Below are positions 24,317-34,160 of a DNA stretch of 64,000 nt, piece by piece. A program made the position numbers and the translations under genes. The notes under the pieces are model-generated. The model made no database searches. It worked only from the letters and a program-made list of their open reading frames with translations, and was not told where the DNA came from. The stretch's first letter is position 1; each line of letters opens with the position of its first letter. The DNA comes from Cohnella sp. WQ 127256 (GTDB lineage Bacteria; Bacillota; Bacilli; Paenibacillales; Paenibacillaceae): NCBI RefSeq assembly GCF_024519285.1, contig NZ_JAMZCY010000004.1, positions 124,001 through 188,000 on the forward strand. Reading direction: 5' to 3'.

Positions 24317-27238
24317 TTAGTAAACCAAAGTGCTAGCTGTTTTACCGTTAGGAGCATTAGCAGTTAATAGGAACTCAGAAACACCAGCACCAATAGTAAC
24401 TTGGTTAGTGAGTGGGTTCACTGTAACTGTACCGCCTTTAACGTTAGTGATGGAGTAAGTGATACCAATCAATGCATCGTATTTCTTGATGTTAGTACCT
24501 TTGTACTCGATACCGTAGTTGTCTACGACTTTAAGATCCATAAGATCATAAGCATCGAATGTACCTGCAGATTTATCGGCATCGCCGTTACCAGCAGAGA
24601 TTGATGCTACATCAACTGTATCAGCTTTAACTGTTACAGTTCCAGAAACATAAACGATTTCGCCTTTAGCGCTGTAAACTGTTGCGTTAACAGATGCAGC
24701 ACCTGCTTTATTACCCAATACATAGTAAGTTGCACTAGAAACGGATGCATCTAATTCGCTGTTAACTTTTCCTTCTTTACCTGTTTTAACAGCTACACCG
24801 TTAGAAACAGTTAGGTTTTGAATCAGATTGCCCGGGAATGCAACGTCAGTACCAGAGGAATCTTTAACAGCAACGTTAACTGTTTTGTGCAGATTGCTAG
24901 TAATTACTGTGTCTGCATACAGATCCGAAACTTCGGAGTAAGCATAAAGATTACCAAGATCTTTAAGAGCATAAGTCAGATCAACCTTAGTTGGGTCGAT
25001 CGATTGGATTGATTGAGAAACTGCTTTAATAACTGTATCGTTTGCAGTCACTCCTGGTACAGCCAATTTAATCAATTCTGCTTTGAATTGAACTTCACCG
25101 AAATGATTTGGTTTTGTGTCGAAAGTAAAGCCTTTGTTAAATTCAGAGCCTTCAGTTTCACCATAGATCAAAGTGCTATCTGCAGGAAGACCAAGTGCAG
25201 GAATTTGAGCTTTAGTGCCTTTACCTTTAAGAACAGTGTTAGAACCACTTGTCAATGTTACATAAGTAACTTTAACATTGTGACCAGCAAGGTTGTTGAA
25301 TTCTTCGCCGTATTGGTCTTTAACAAGAACTTTAAAGTCTGCATCTGCACCAAGAACAGCTTTCGGAGCAGCAGAATCAACCACATCTAGTGTTTCTGGA
25401 ACACGTTTGTCTTGAATAGTGATTTGCATTGTTTTGTAATCTTGTGCATCGATTTGAGTGATGCTTGCGCTAACGAAGATTACTTGTTTCGCCAATGCTG
25501 CAGCAGAAACACCAGAGATTTTGATCGAACCTTTGTTAGGTCCTGATTTCACAAACTCAAATCCATTAATAGGACCACTTGCAAGCGGAACGATTCTATC
25601 AACGTTTGTTTGATCAACAAGCTCGTCTTTTGTCAGTTGGTTGCCATCAACATCATAACCAATAACAGGGATGAAGAAGTTTTTAGCAGTGTCGCCTTGA
25701 GCAACAACTTTATCAAAGTCGCCGAAAGCTAATTTAGTAGCAACTTTACCATTGCCTACATTGATTGTTTGAGTAGCGGAAGTACCACCAGCGTAAACAG
25801 TCAAAGTATAAGCAGAGGATTTCGCTTCTTTACCACTCAATGTGATTTTAGTTTCATACTCATCATCATTGTTGTAATCATCTGTTTTAGCAGTCAATTT
25901 GTTTGGTTGTGGAGTAATGAACTCGTTCCAGTTAATTGCAGTGCTAAGAGATTGATCTTTAGTTACAGGGTTGCCGTATTGGTCAAACAGACTTACTGGA
26001 ACAGTAGCGATTTCACCTGCGTTAGACAGGCTAGTTTTTGTTCCGTCATACTTAACAGCACCAAGCTCCATTTTAGTAACGAAAGGTGCGTTACCAACTT
26101 TGAAGGATTTAGTAGCAGTTAAACGAGTGTCGTTGAAATAAACAGTTACAGGAATTTGGCTTTGGTTTTGGTAAATACCAGATACGTTAGTATCCATTAC
26201 AATCACCAAGTGACCATCGTCGCTCTTAGTTACTCTTTCGTTCATACCAGCATAGCCAGTGAACACGGAGTAGTTAGAAGCAGCGTAAGAAGCTAATTCG
26301 CCGTATTGGTTTTTAGCAGCTACTTTAACTTTAGCTTTTGCAGTATAAGCGATTTCAGCTACGGAAGAAACGAATTCGATAGTTGAAACTACTTCTTTAG
26401 CACCAGTAAATTTAGCGTTGTCTACAGCAACTTCATCAGCAGCAAGACCGCTCAAAGTTACTGTGTATTCACCCTCGGAGATTTTAACATCTTTAAGAGG
26501 AAGAGTTGCAACTTTTTTATCTTCGGACCATTTAACAGTACCAAGAGTTACAGCTACAGAACCCTTTTTCAAAGACAATTTAGCTTTTTCAACGTCAACT
26601 GCTTTGTCCAAAGTAACTGTTACTTGTTGAACACCAGTAGCTTTAGCTTCTTTAACGGAAACTTTCGCAGGTACTAGTGTAGCAGCATACAGTGGGTAGC
26701 CAACGTCAATTGTTTGACCGCGAGTTGCATTAGCTTTGTAGTTTAAGCCAGTAGCGATCAAGCCTTTGTCAAGAGCAGCTTGGATGTAAGGACCAGCCCA
26801 GTCAGAAGCGCCTTCGATCTTAGCGTCTTTAACTGGTTCTACTTTAGCGATTTGTACAGCAACTTTGATAACTTCTTCAATAGTTACTTTGTCAGCTGGT
26901 TTGAATTTGCCGTTATAGCCTTCAACCAGACCTGCTTTAGCAGCAGCTTCGATTGCACCGTACCACCATTGTTTAGCAGTTACGTCAGTGAAGCTGTTAC
27001 CAGTTTTCTCAGCAGGCAAGCCTGCAAGAGCGATTGCGATTGTAGCGAACTCAGCACGAGTCAAGTTGTCAGCCAACTTAGCATCGCCGTCCGGATTCCC
27101 TTTCAAAACACCAGCTTTAACCAATTGATCGTATTTCTCTTGCGTAGTTGGCGCAGCAGTTTCAGCCGCGGAAGCCATGGAAGCGAATAAACCGAATACC
27201 AAGGCGATAGATAGTAACAAAGATAAACTTTTCTTCAT
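24317..27238 (-). CDS. S-layer protein with three N-terminal SLH domains
   Basis: A 973-residue protein from the ATG at 27238. The signal peptide is KKSLSLLLSIALVFGLFASM, cleaved near ASA (residues 22-24). Three SLH domains follow (about 31-73, 82-130, 145-190) with the anchoring motifs TRAE, TIEE and TRGQ, the same order of variants (TRAE, TVEE, TRAQ) described for P. alvei SpaA. The remaining 780 residues are Ser/Thr/Ala/Lys-rich, beta-strand-rich Ig-like repeats, and cysteine-free as far as I can see. SLH domains bind pyruvylated cell-wall polymer made by the csaB/tagO/tagA genes next door. Ser and Thr residues are potential sites for O-glycans made by the operon downstream. A second in-frame start at 27310 would add 24 residues. 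Confidence 0.95.
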   Translation of the reverse strand: MKKSLSLLLSIALVFGLFASMASAAETAAPTTQEKYDQLVKAGVLKGNPDGDAKLADNLTRAEFATIAIALAGLPAEKTGNSFTDVTAKQWWYGAIEAAAKAGLVEGYNGKFKPADKVTIEEVIKVAVQIAKVEPVKDAKIEGASDWAGPYIQAALDKGLIATGLNYKANATRGQTIDVGYPLYAATLVPAKVSVKEAKATGVQQVTVTLDKAVDVEKAKLSLKKGSVAVTLGTVKWSEDKKVATLPLKDVKISEGEYTVTLSGLAADEVAVDNAKFTGAKEVVSTIEFVSSVAEIAYTAKAKVKVAAKNQYGELASYAASNYSVFTGYAGMNERVTKSDDGHLVIVMDTNVSGIYQNQSQIPVTVYFNDTRLTATKSFKVGNAPFVTKMELGAVKYDGTKTSLSNAGEIATVPVSLFDQYGNPVTKDQSLSTAINWNEFITPQPNKLTAKTDDYNNDDEYETKITLSGKEAKSSAYTLTVYAGGTSATQTINVGNGKVATKLAFGDFDKVVAQGDTAKNFFIPVIGYDVDGNQLTKDELVDQTNVDRIVPLASGPINGFEFVKSGPNKGSIKISGVSAAALAKQVIFVSASITQIDAQDYKTMQITIQDKRVPETLDVVDSAAPKAVLGADADFKVLVKDQYGEEFNNLAGHNVKVTYVTLTSGSNTVLKGKGTKAQIPALGLPADSTLIYGETEGSEFNKGFTFDTKPNHFGEVQFKAELIKLAVPGVTANDTVIKAVSQSIQSIDPTKVDLTYALKDLGNLYAYSEVSDLYADTVITSNLHKTVNVAVKDSSGTDVAFPGNLIQNLTVSNGVAVKTGKEGKVNSELDASVSSATYYVLGNKAGAASVNATVYSAKGEIVYVSGTVTVKADTVDVASISAGNGDADKSAGTFDAYDLMDLKVVDNYGIEYKGTNIKKYDALIGITYSITNVKGGTVTVNPLTNQVTIGAGVSEFLLTANAPNGKTASTLVY

Positions 27239-27249
27239 AACCTTTTTTT

Positions 27250-27327
27250 CTCCTCCTCGAGAATGTATCTGTTTTGTTTGTGTGTGATAATTATAGCTCG
27301 AATCTCTCATCTGTATTTCACCCCCTT
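27250..27327 (-). promoter_or_regulatory. tandem in-frame ribosome-binding sites of the S-layer gene
   Basis: Two complete initiation sites in one frame. The distal one has AAGGGGGTGA (27318-27327, minus strand) 7 bases before ATG at 27310, giving a 24-residue basic/polar extension with no stop before the second site. The proximal one has GGAGGAG (27250-27256) 11 bases before ATG at 27238, the start of a normal signal peptide. Dual tandem translation starts are known for the cell wall protein operon of Brevibacillus brevis 47; the similarity here is seen directly, any regulatory role is inferred. Confidence 0.7.
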
Positions 27328-27465
27328 CCTTGAGTAGAGCATTGTCTATAATTGATGTCTGTGGCATGTCTATTAAGTAGAAGCATGTCGCAGAAACTTG
27401 TAAACTAGGAGAAAGATTTCAATAGTGAGCAGAAATCAGGCAGGGTAAATTATCCCACTTTACTC

Positions 27466-27495
27466 ATTATACATGAGACGCTTGCTCAGCGTAAA
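27466..27495 (-). promoter_or_regulatory. SigA-type promoter, proximal, S-layer gene
   Basis: Minus strand: -35 TTTACG (27490-27495), 18-base spacer, -10 TATAAT (27466-27471). A start near 27459 gives a leader of about 220 bases to the 27238 ATG. The leader contains no other gene. Only the -10 is a full match. Confidence 0.55.
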
Positions 27496-27673
27496 GAAGA
27501 TTTTCATAGAAAGGGTAGAATATTAGTTCTTGAGTCCCTCTCAATAGTCTCACCATGTTAAACGCACGGAACAGAGAAAAGTTGCGGTTTAAATCAAATT
27601 CATCCAACTTTTTTTGTCCTTTTTTTATTTACGAGCTAACCTTAAACCTTATGTAAGGGATTGTCGCCTCTCT

Positions 27674-27702
27674 AGTATAGCTTGGACAATTGATTACGTC
27701 AT
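27674..27702 (-). promoter_or_regulatory. SigA-type promoter, distal, S-layer gene
   Basis: Minus strand: -35 ATGACG (27697-27702), 17-base spacer, -10 TATACT (27674-27679). It would give a leader of about 430 bases. Together with the proximal candidate this suggests multiple promoters and a long untranslated leader, as is common for S-layer genes. The rest of 27311-27745 is AT-rich, with no gene. Confidence 0.5.
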
Positions 27703-27745
27703 TGGTAGATCATTTCCTATACACCCAAGTTGATGCATATAACAA

Positions 27746-27788
27746 GAAGAATCGCCTCCCACCAAGAAATGGACGGAGGCGATTCTTC
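27746..27788 (-). terminator. intrinsic terminator of the SLH wall-protein gene
   Basis: Perfect 14-bp stem GAAGAATCGCCTCC (27746-27759) with GGAGGCGATTCTTC (27775-27788), 15-base loop, followed on the minus strand by TTGTTAT. It ends 18 bases from the stop at 27806. Confidence 0.85.
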
Positions 27789-27805
27789 AATTCACACTGA
27801 ACTGT

Positions 27806-30800
27806 CTAGTTAATCTTTGGCAGTCGCTTTTTATCTGCCAACACTCTTGCTACCAAGATTGCTGAATCTGAGCGCAATATGCTTGCCTTAGGTTCGAATA
27901 CGAAACCTTTCTTTACATCTTCCAGATCGACCTGTGAACCTAGAATGAATCCTTTTTTCGCAACTGCAAGCACTGCTGAACGAGCATAGTAATCGATCTG
28001 AGCATAATCCTTGAATTGCTTTTGTAAAGCAGCATCGATCTTCTTAGCATCTGTATCGAGCTTCAGATTAAGCGTACGCGCGATAATTACAGCTGCTTGT
28101 TCTCTAGAAACAGGAGCGTTAGGCTCAAAAGCTCTTGGTGTAGTACCTCTAATGAGTCCTTGGCGAGCCGCAGTCTCTACATAACGGAAATCCCATAAAG
28201 CATCTGGGTTTATGGTATAAGGTACATCGTCAAAGTGAGACTTACTCAATTCATAGTTCAATGGAATATTCACTGCTTTAACCATCATCCGCGCGAACTC
28301 GCCACGGCTAGTAAAGAGATCCGCTCCAAATTGATCGTAACTAACCGGGTTCATGACCCCTTTGGCATAGATCGCTTCTAAATAGTTCTTAGCATACTGA
28401 TGTTGCGTAATGTCGTAGTAGGAATACACCATCTTACCAACAACATAATAACCAAACTGCGAGAATGGGATCGTAATTGTGTGTTTTTTCGTGTCGACAA
28501 CTCCACCAACATTCTCCCAATACTTATTCTTCACATCGTAGCGGAAGGCAGTAATAATCGTCCCTACAGCATCACGCATGTCTGGATCATATTTCAGTTC
28601 AAGAGTACCAATCTTAGATGTAACAACCTCACGATTATCCGGTCGTAGATCATAGGTTGGAATTTCAGTATTATTCAATCCCTTAGCACCTGGGAATTGG
28701 TATGGGTCAACACCCATCTTCAAAGGATCATACGTATTCGTTACAGGATCATCCGCAAGACCGGCATCTATCCAGAATACCGGGCTCGATTTTGTGAAAT
28801 GCGTTGGGTAAGATACGTTAAATCTTGTTCCAAAGCTTTCTAAAATCAAATCGAAATTGGCTGGAAGGGTCTCATACTCCCGACGATCGACGACACCATC
28901 TTCTGGATTTGCAATTGCAAACATGAGTTGGTGTCCATCAAATATCTGATTTTTCAAGTTCTCAGGAACATTGAAATCTTGTCGGATTAACGTAGTTCCC
29001 TTTTCGAACTTCAGGTTCAAACTGCCGTCAAATTGTTTGTGACTGCTCTTCATGGTTTCTAAGAATGCCGCTCCAGGTATATTCGTTGGGACATATTTGA
29101 TCTCAATCGAATCTTTGCTAACATCTTTTCCATTAGAAATCGTCAATTCAATTTTATTGACCTTACCTGCCTTCAATCCTGAAACAAAGTATCGGTAAGC
29201 ATTTGGATAATCTATCTTTCCATCGTTATCACTGTCAAAGTCGATTTTTTCCATTTCAGCCGACTTGACGTCTCCACCTTTTATGAGGATTTTCTCAGCA
29301 CCCGGGGCATCAATTACAACCTCGATAAAGTTTTGATTAATAACACTTTTTTCCGGCAGAATCGGACGAAGGACTTTGTAAGGAATAGAAGTCGGATCAA
29401 CTTCTAAACGATAGCTAGCTCTTGGTCCAGCTTCTCCGCTGTTGTACACGTAGAAGTTATAAACCTTAGGACTTCCATCTGGGTTCAATTGCTCATTTTT
29501 AATAATAAAGGAGAAAGATTGCAGATCCAAATCATAACGAACAGTCAGATTATCCGTAAACGTAGCTGTAGTTGGATATGACCCTACTACCTTTCCGTTT
29601 TTAACAAGCTGGAACGGCTGCGATAAGTCCCACTTCATATCCGCCTGACCTGGCGTTGTAATTTTCAGGATATAATTGGTTTTGGTTAATTGCCCCAGTA
29701 ACTTTGCTTCCACTTGAAATAATTCAGTTCCAAGATCAATAAAATCAAAAGTACCATATACATTCATTTCAGATTGAGTTGTTGTAAAGATACTTCCACG
29801 TATCGGGAAGCTCGGGTCATTAGCAAGTGGAGCATCCTTATATTGAGTCCCGTACGGGAACACACCAGACGTTCCTGGCGCCGGTATAACCGGCAAGTTA
29901 GTCGGAATCAAATTAACTTTAATGACCTTCTCATAATAACTAGTTGAAGTTTGGTATACGATCCTTAGTTTGTTCTCCCCTGAGAAGAACTTGCTATAAA
30001 CATCTGGAAGACTATAGCCTGCAGCCGATGTATCAATTTCAAAGTCAGTAACCAACGTAGAATTAGCATTCTGCATCAGTGGTATAGCAGTATTGTTGAT
30101 ATAGAAGAAAACAGATTGCATTACAGGAGTACTTGTCGTTGTCGTTCTATACTTAAACTTATCGAGATCTGTGATGTTGATGAACGATCCTTTTAGATCA
30201 CCTAGGCTCTCCGTTAGCACAAAAGCAGCTTGGTCTCCCACAGGTTCAGTTGTATCAACATTAATAATCATGCCATCTACAGCTTTGTCATACTTGACGA
30301 AAGGTCCAGAGAGTAAATTAACTTTCGCAGGTGTAATTGCACCACCCGTTCCACCCATTCTAAAGTTGATAGTCTGAGTTCCTGTTGTGGGCATAGCTGA
30401 GAATTCATACACAACTCGATAGAAGTTCTTAGTAACTCCGTTTACGAGTTTACTCACCGACTTAACATCAGTAGCTGTTACGTTCTTCCTGGTGTTGGTC
30501 CAACCAGTTGTTTTACCATTACCCGCAATATCAATAATTTTCTCTATCTCTATCGGTTTTTCTGTGTCTTGATAAGCAGTAGGATTGCCTATTAATATTT
30601 CAACAGCAAACGGCATGTTAAATATATTGGTGCCTTCCAGAGTTGTTCCAGTTAGAGATTCATAGTTAACTCCATTATAACCTTGAAGATAATTAATCTC
30701 ATGAATATAGGGTAACGTCCCATTTTGCAGCGTAAATCCTAATGAGGATGTTCCCTCTTCTGTTGGTGTAACATTTAGCTTCTTGTTCGATTCATTGACA

Positions 30801-31984
30801 GCCTTCAACTCTAGGTTGTATTGAACGTTAGGTTTAAGCGACCCATTATCTATAGGATCTTTCAACATTGAAGCGTCTAAAGCAGGAACATCATAAATAA
30901 AGAACGCATCTGTCGGCAAATATGCTGTCGGAGGAATCGCATATACGGATCCACTTACAGATGTGGAGCTTCCCGCACGCGTAAGCTTATAATTCACTTT
31001 AACCATCTTCGAATTATTAAGATTATTCGCAATGTTATTAATCGCTGGATCCGGGTGAGGCTGAGCTGGATCACCAATGACATCTGGATAGATCGCATTA
31101 GGTACGATAACCTTACCATCAATTATGACATTAGCTAATGTCTGATAGTTATATTGTGGGTAATACTCAATTGGCATGCCCTCGTTGGATCCTTCTTTGA
31201 TATTCATATCATAGAAAGTAACCCCACCATTATAAAAAGCAATCTCTCTAGTCGTTTCAACCGTCTGGGAATTATTCTTCACTCGGATGGTGACTAAGTT
31301 TTTCCCCTTCTTCAGGTTAACAGGAGAGGCAACGAAACTGTTATTATTGCTCGGATTAACGTTATAGGTTTTACTATTACCATTAACGATAATGGTTACA
31401 CTCTGGGCATTAGGTGCGTTACCCGTAAGACTAATATCATAATTATTACGTCCTTTAGAAGCGCTCGAATGAACGACAGTCGTTCTCCCCTCTTCAACAG
31501 GGAACGATTTGCCATCAATTTGGGCAACTAAGTTATAGAACAAAGGCCCATTACGGTAATCAATATAGTAGGAGTTGCTTACTTCTCCTCCTGATTGCAA
31601 ACCTTTGAACGTAATTTTATTCATTCCAGGGAATAGTTCAAGATTGAAGATCGTTAGCGCAGTTCCGTCCAAAAACACATTGCTCGTCTGATCAACCTTA
31701 GAAGTCCCAAACACTTCAATAGGTAAAAGTGTGATCGGATCCACCTTATAGCTTACAACTTGTTGGATACTGTAGGAAATCGTAGACACATTAACATTAT
31801 TAACAGAACCTTGAAGTGTGACCCGCGCATCAGTTGTCACTCGAGCTGCGGCATAAGTAGAGCCTTCGTTCGGAAATACAAAGCTTTCGTTCGTAACTGC
31901 CGCGTTCGCCTCCGGCGATTGAGCGGGAAACAATTGAAGCAGGAGTGCGAACACGAGTAATACTGAGCTGAATTTTTTTAACAC
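27806..31984 (-). CDS. large secreted wall protein with three C-terminal SLH domains
   Basis: A 1392-residue protein. The signal peptide is KKFSSVLLVFALLLQLF, with cleavage near ANA (about residues 27-29). A long beta-rich region of repeated Ig-like modules follows (about 30-1150). One stretch has a DSDNDGKIDYP motif resembling a calcium-binding or dockerin-type loop. The last 210 residues hold three SLH domains with motifs TSRGE, VSREQ and LRSDS, so it is displayed non-covalently on the same pyruvylated wall polymer as the S-layer protein. The GTG start has AAGGAGG 8 bases upstream. No enzymatic domain is visible; a structural or adhesive surface role is likely. Confidence 0.88.
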   Translation of the reverse strand: MLKKFSSVLLVFALLLQLFPAQSPEANAAVTNESFVFPNEGSTYAAARVTTDARVTLQGSVNNVNVSTISYSIQQVVSYKVDPITLLPIEVFGTSKVDQTSNVFLDGTALTIFNLELFPGMNKITFKGLQSGGEVSNSYYIDYRNGPLFYNLVAQIDGKSFPVEEGRTTVVHSSASKGRNNYDISLTGNAPNAQSVTIIVNGNSKTYNVNPSNNNSFVASPVNLKKGKNLVTIRVKNNSQTVETTREIAFYNGGVTFYDMNIKEGSNEGMPIEYYPQYNYQTLANVIIDGKVIVPNAIYPDVIGDPAQPHPDPAINNIANNLNNSKMVKVNYKLTRAGSSTSVSGSVYAIPPTAYLPTDAFFIYDVPALDASMLKDPIDNGSLKPNVQYNLELKAVNESNKKLNVTPTEEGTSSLGFTLQNGTLPYIHEINYLQGYNGVNYESLTGTTLEGTNIFNMPFAVEILIGNPTAYQDTEKPIEIEKIIDIAGNGKTTGWTNTRKNVTATDVKSVSKLVNGVTKNFYRVVYEFSAMPTTGTQTINFRMGGTGGAITPAKVNLLSGPFVKYDKAVDGMIINVDTTEPVGDQAAFVLTESLGDLKGSFINITDLDKFKYRTTTTSTPVMQSVFFYINNTAIPLMQNANSTLVTDFEIDTSAAGYSLPDVYSKFFSGENKLRIVYQTSTSYYEKVIKVNLIPTNLPVIPAPGTSGVFPYGTQYKDAPLANDPSFPIRGSIFTTTQSEMNVYGTFDFIDLGTELFQVEAKLLGQLTKTNYILKITTPGQADMKWDLSQPFQLVKNGKVVGSYPTTATFTDNLTVRYDLDLQSFSFIIKNEQLNPDGSPKVYNFYVYNSGEAGPRASYRLEVDPTSIPYKVLRPILPEKSVINQNFIEVVIDAPGAEKILIKGGDVKSAEMEKIDFDSDNDGKIDYPNAYRYFVSGLKAGKVNKIELTISNGKDVSKDSIEIKYVPTNIPGAAFLETMKSSHKQFDGSLNLKFEKGTTLIRQDFNVPENLKNQIFDGHQLMFAIANPEDGVVDRREYETLPANFDLILESFGTRFNVSYPTHFTKSSPVFWIDAGLADDPVTNTYDPLKMGVDPYQFPGAKGLNNTEIPTYDLRPDNREVVTSKIGTLELKYDPDMRDAVGTIITAFRYDVKNKYWENVGGVVDTKKHTITIPFSQFGYYVVGKMVYSYYDITQHQYAKNYLEAIYAKGVMNPVSYDQFGADLFTSRGEFARMMVKAVNIPLNYELSKSHFDDVPYTINPDALWDFRYVETAARQGLIRGTTPRAFEPNAPVSREQAAVIIARTLNLKLDTDAKKIDAALQKQFKDYAQIDYYARSAVLAVAKKGFILGSQVDLEDVKKGFVFEPKASILRSDSAILVARVLADKKRLPKIN

Positions 31985-32072
31985 AATAATTTCCTCCTTA
32001 CATGTCTATCCCGGCATTATGGGTGTATCACTGTTATCGGACGCGAAGCAAGGAATATTTAGTCGAAAAACA

Positions 32073-32109
32073 AAAAATCCCTGAATCTCATGAGAGATTA
32101 GGGATTTTT
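32073..32109 (-). terminator. intrinsic terminator after tagO
   Basis: Stem with AAAAATCCCT paired to AGGGATTTTT and an inner AATCTC/GAGATT pair with one bulged base, 4-base loop, T-run on the minus strand. It lies 13 bases after the tagO stop and separates tagO from the SLH wall-protein gene. Confidence 0.88.
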
Positions 32110-32121
32110 CATCTATATTGC

Positions 32122-33267
32122 TTACTTTCCTCGCGTATCCGTATGAGGCTTCATGCGAAGTCTAGCCAGGAAGTCGAGAACCGGACGGCGGGTCTGGTCG
32201 ACAATTCCGATAAGCTCGGCACCAATTTGTAAAAGGAATACGAGAGCACAGATTACGATAAAGGTAATCCAGTTACCTAAGCCTGTGTTCGATACGGTTG
32301 ATTGAATAACTGCGCATCCACCGAAAAAGGCTGCGATTCCGTAGATGATTAATACCGTCTTACGATGACTAAAGCCGAGCTGCTGTAGACAGTGATGCAG
32401 ATGCCCCTTATCTGGAGCAAAGATCGGTTTCTTGTGAACCCAACGACGAATGATAGCGAAGAAAGTATCCGACAACGGGACTCCAATAATGAGTAATGGA
32501 GTTACGAAGGAAACGACCGTAATTTGTTTGAATCCTAGCATTGACAACGTCGCCAAGGCAAAACCAAGGAAAAGTGAGCCCGAGTCGCCCATAAATATTT
32601 TCGCGGGATGAAAGTTAAAGAACAGGAACCCAACAACTGCGCCAAGCAAAACAGTTGATATCAAGACAACAGTGGAATTCCCCATTATAATACCCATTAC
32701 TAGAATCGTGGCAATTGCGATCCCGGATACACCGGCAGCTAGCCCGTCCAATCCGTCAATTAAGTTAATTGCGTTAGTGACGCCAACGATCCAGAAAATC
32801 GTCAAGGGAATACTTAGCCACTCACCAAGCGGTTGCATGGCTGATCCAAACGGAATATTCAACAGGTCAATCTTAACGTCAAATCCGAATACAACAATAC
32901 ATGCTGCACCAATTTGTACGAGAAGCTTAAGCTTTGCAGATAAGTCGTACTTGTCATCCAACGCACCGAGTAAGACGATTAACGTCCCTCCAACGAGTAG
33001 CCCACTAATTAAATTGCGGTCATGTGCGCTAAGCGTGCCTTCCGGCAACCAAGGTAATATAAGTAACAAGCCCACCGTAAACGCAGCATAGATCGCCACG
33101 CCACCCAGACGGGGCATAATTCTCGTATGAACTTTACGCTGGTTCGGTATATCCATCGCACCTACACGGATCGCCAGCTTCTTAACAAGTGGTGTTAGGA
33201 CAAGCGCAAGCACCAATGCTACTATAAATGAAATGAGTCCAATACCTAGCATCCAACCAGACACCAT
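32122..33267 (-). CDS. tagO: undecaprenyl-phosphate GlcNAc-1-phosphate transferase
   Basis: A 381-residue polytopic MraY/WecA-family enzyme with about ten helices. The cytoplasmic loops carry the family motifs: GALDDKYDLS (Mg-binding DD), NAINLIDGLDGLAAG, FMGDSGSLFLGF and KGHLHHCLQQLG. It transfers GlcNAc-1-P from UDP-GlcNAc to undecaprenyl phosphate, the first step of teichoic acid or secondary wall polymer synthesis. The ATG at 33267 has AAGGGGAG 7 bases upstream and is preferred to an upstream in-frame start. TagA, which uses its product, is encoded just upstream. Confidence 0.93.
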   Translation of the reverse strand: MVSGWMLGIGLISFIVALVLALVLTPLVKKLAIRVGAMDIPNQRKVHTRIMPRLGGVAIYAAFTVGLLLILPWLPEGTLSAHDRNLISGLLVGGTLIVLLGALDDKYDLSAKLKLLVQIGAACIVVFGFDVKIDLLNIPFGSAMQPLGEWLSIPLTIFWIVGVTNAINLIDGLDGLAAGVSGIAIATILVMGIIMGNSTVVLISTVLLGAVVGFLFFNFHPAKIFMGDSGSLFLGFALATLSMLGFKQITVVSFVTPLLIIGVPLSDTFFAIIRRWVHKKPIFAPDKGHLHHCLQQLGFSHRKTVLIIYGIAAFFGGCAVIQSTVSNTGLGNWITFIVICALVFLLQIGAELIGIVDQTRRPVLDFLARLRMKPHTDTRGK

Positions 33268-33395
33268 TTTACAACTCCCCTTTTTTTGCACCGGAATGAA
33301 TTATACTCCCGTCACAAGGAATTCAACAAGGTGAACATTCAGTCGTTTTCCGCCATTTTGAATGATTTTCATCATTTTCATGAAAGTTATCGTGA

Positions 33396-34160
33396 TTATT
33401 TGTTGTGTTTCAGGACTTTATCTCCGTCTTTAATGACTTTGAGAGCAAATTGCGGTAGCACGAGCATTCTTTTAAACCGGGAAGGCTCTTGCAAGAGCCT
33501 ATAAAACCATTCCATACCTAATTTGCGAAATAATGCCGGAGCTCGCTTGAGCTTACCAGAGACGACGTCTAAGCTCCCCCCAATACCCATTACAACAGGA
33601 ACATTGAGCACGGACTGATATTTCTCGATCCAAGGCTCTTGATTCATTGTAGAACGGGCAACAAACAGCAAATCTGGATTAGCAGCTCGAATAGCTGCCA
33701 CGACTTCCCCATCATCCCTATCCGTAAAATAACCATCCCGATACCCAACGAAACGTATACCTGGAAATTGTTGCTTCAGCTTGTCATGAGCCGTTTGTAA
33801 AATTTCTGAAGAAGCACCCAGTAAATATACACTCCATTGATGCCGCTCTCCCTCACGTAAAAGCTCATGCAAGAGGTCAAAGCCTGCAACACGCTCTTGA
33901 ACGGGTTGCTTTAACCGACGAGCTGCCCATACGACGCCTGATCCATCAGGAACAACAAGATCTGCTGTTGCCAAAGTATGATGGAAGGAGGGATTGTCCA
34001 ATCCAACCATTAACATGATCGGGTTACCAGTAATTACACGTTGCGGTCGACGCGTTTCGATCGCTAGCTTCAGATACTCAACGGTTTCTTTCATACTCAT
34101 TTTCGAAAAAGGGACGCCATATAATGAAACCGTTGGATACGGCTTCGGTTTCGGGTTCAA
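33396..34160 (-). CDS. tagA: GT26 ManNAc transferase (WecG/TagA/CpsF family)
   Basis: A 254-residue enzyme with the family motifs: ITGNPIMLMV near residue 45, ATADLVVPDGSGVVWAAR (the conserved Asp of the catalytic pocket), ERVAGFDLLHEL, and MGIGGSLDVVSGKLKRAP near residue 200. It adds ManNAc to undecaprenyl-PP-GlcNAc at the membrane, making the linkage unit of wall polymer. The start is TTG at 34160 with GGAG about 11 bases upstream; the next ATG (residue 21) would cut conserved sequence. It lies between csaB and tagO, so this is most likely the polymer that CsaB pyruvylates. Confidence 0.9.
   Translation of the reverse strand: MNPKPKPYPTVSLYGVPFSKMSMKETVEYLKLAIETRRPQRVITGNPIMLMVGLDNPSFHHTLATADLVVPDGSGVVWAARRLKQPVQERVAGFDLLHELLREGERHQWSVYLLGASSEILQTAHDKLKQQFPGIRFVGYRDGYFTDRDDGEVVAAIRAANPDLLFVARSTMNQEPWIEKYQSVLNVPVVMGIGGSLDVVSGKLKRAPALFRKLGMEWFYRLLQEPSRFKRMLVLPQFALKVIKDGDKVLKHNK

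Noticed and set aside
26780-27190. 136-codon open frame on the plus strand inside the S-layer gene
   Set aside because: Antisense to the SLH region, Ser/Phe-rich, with no start signal.
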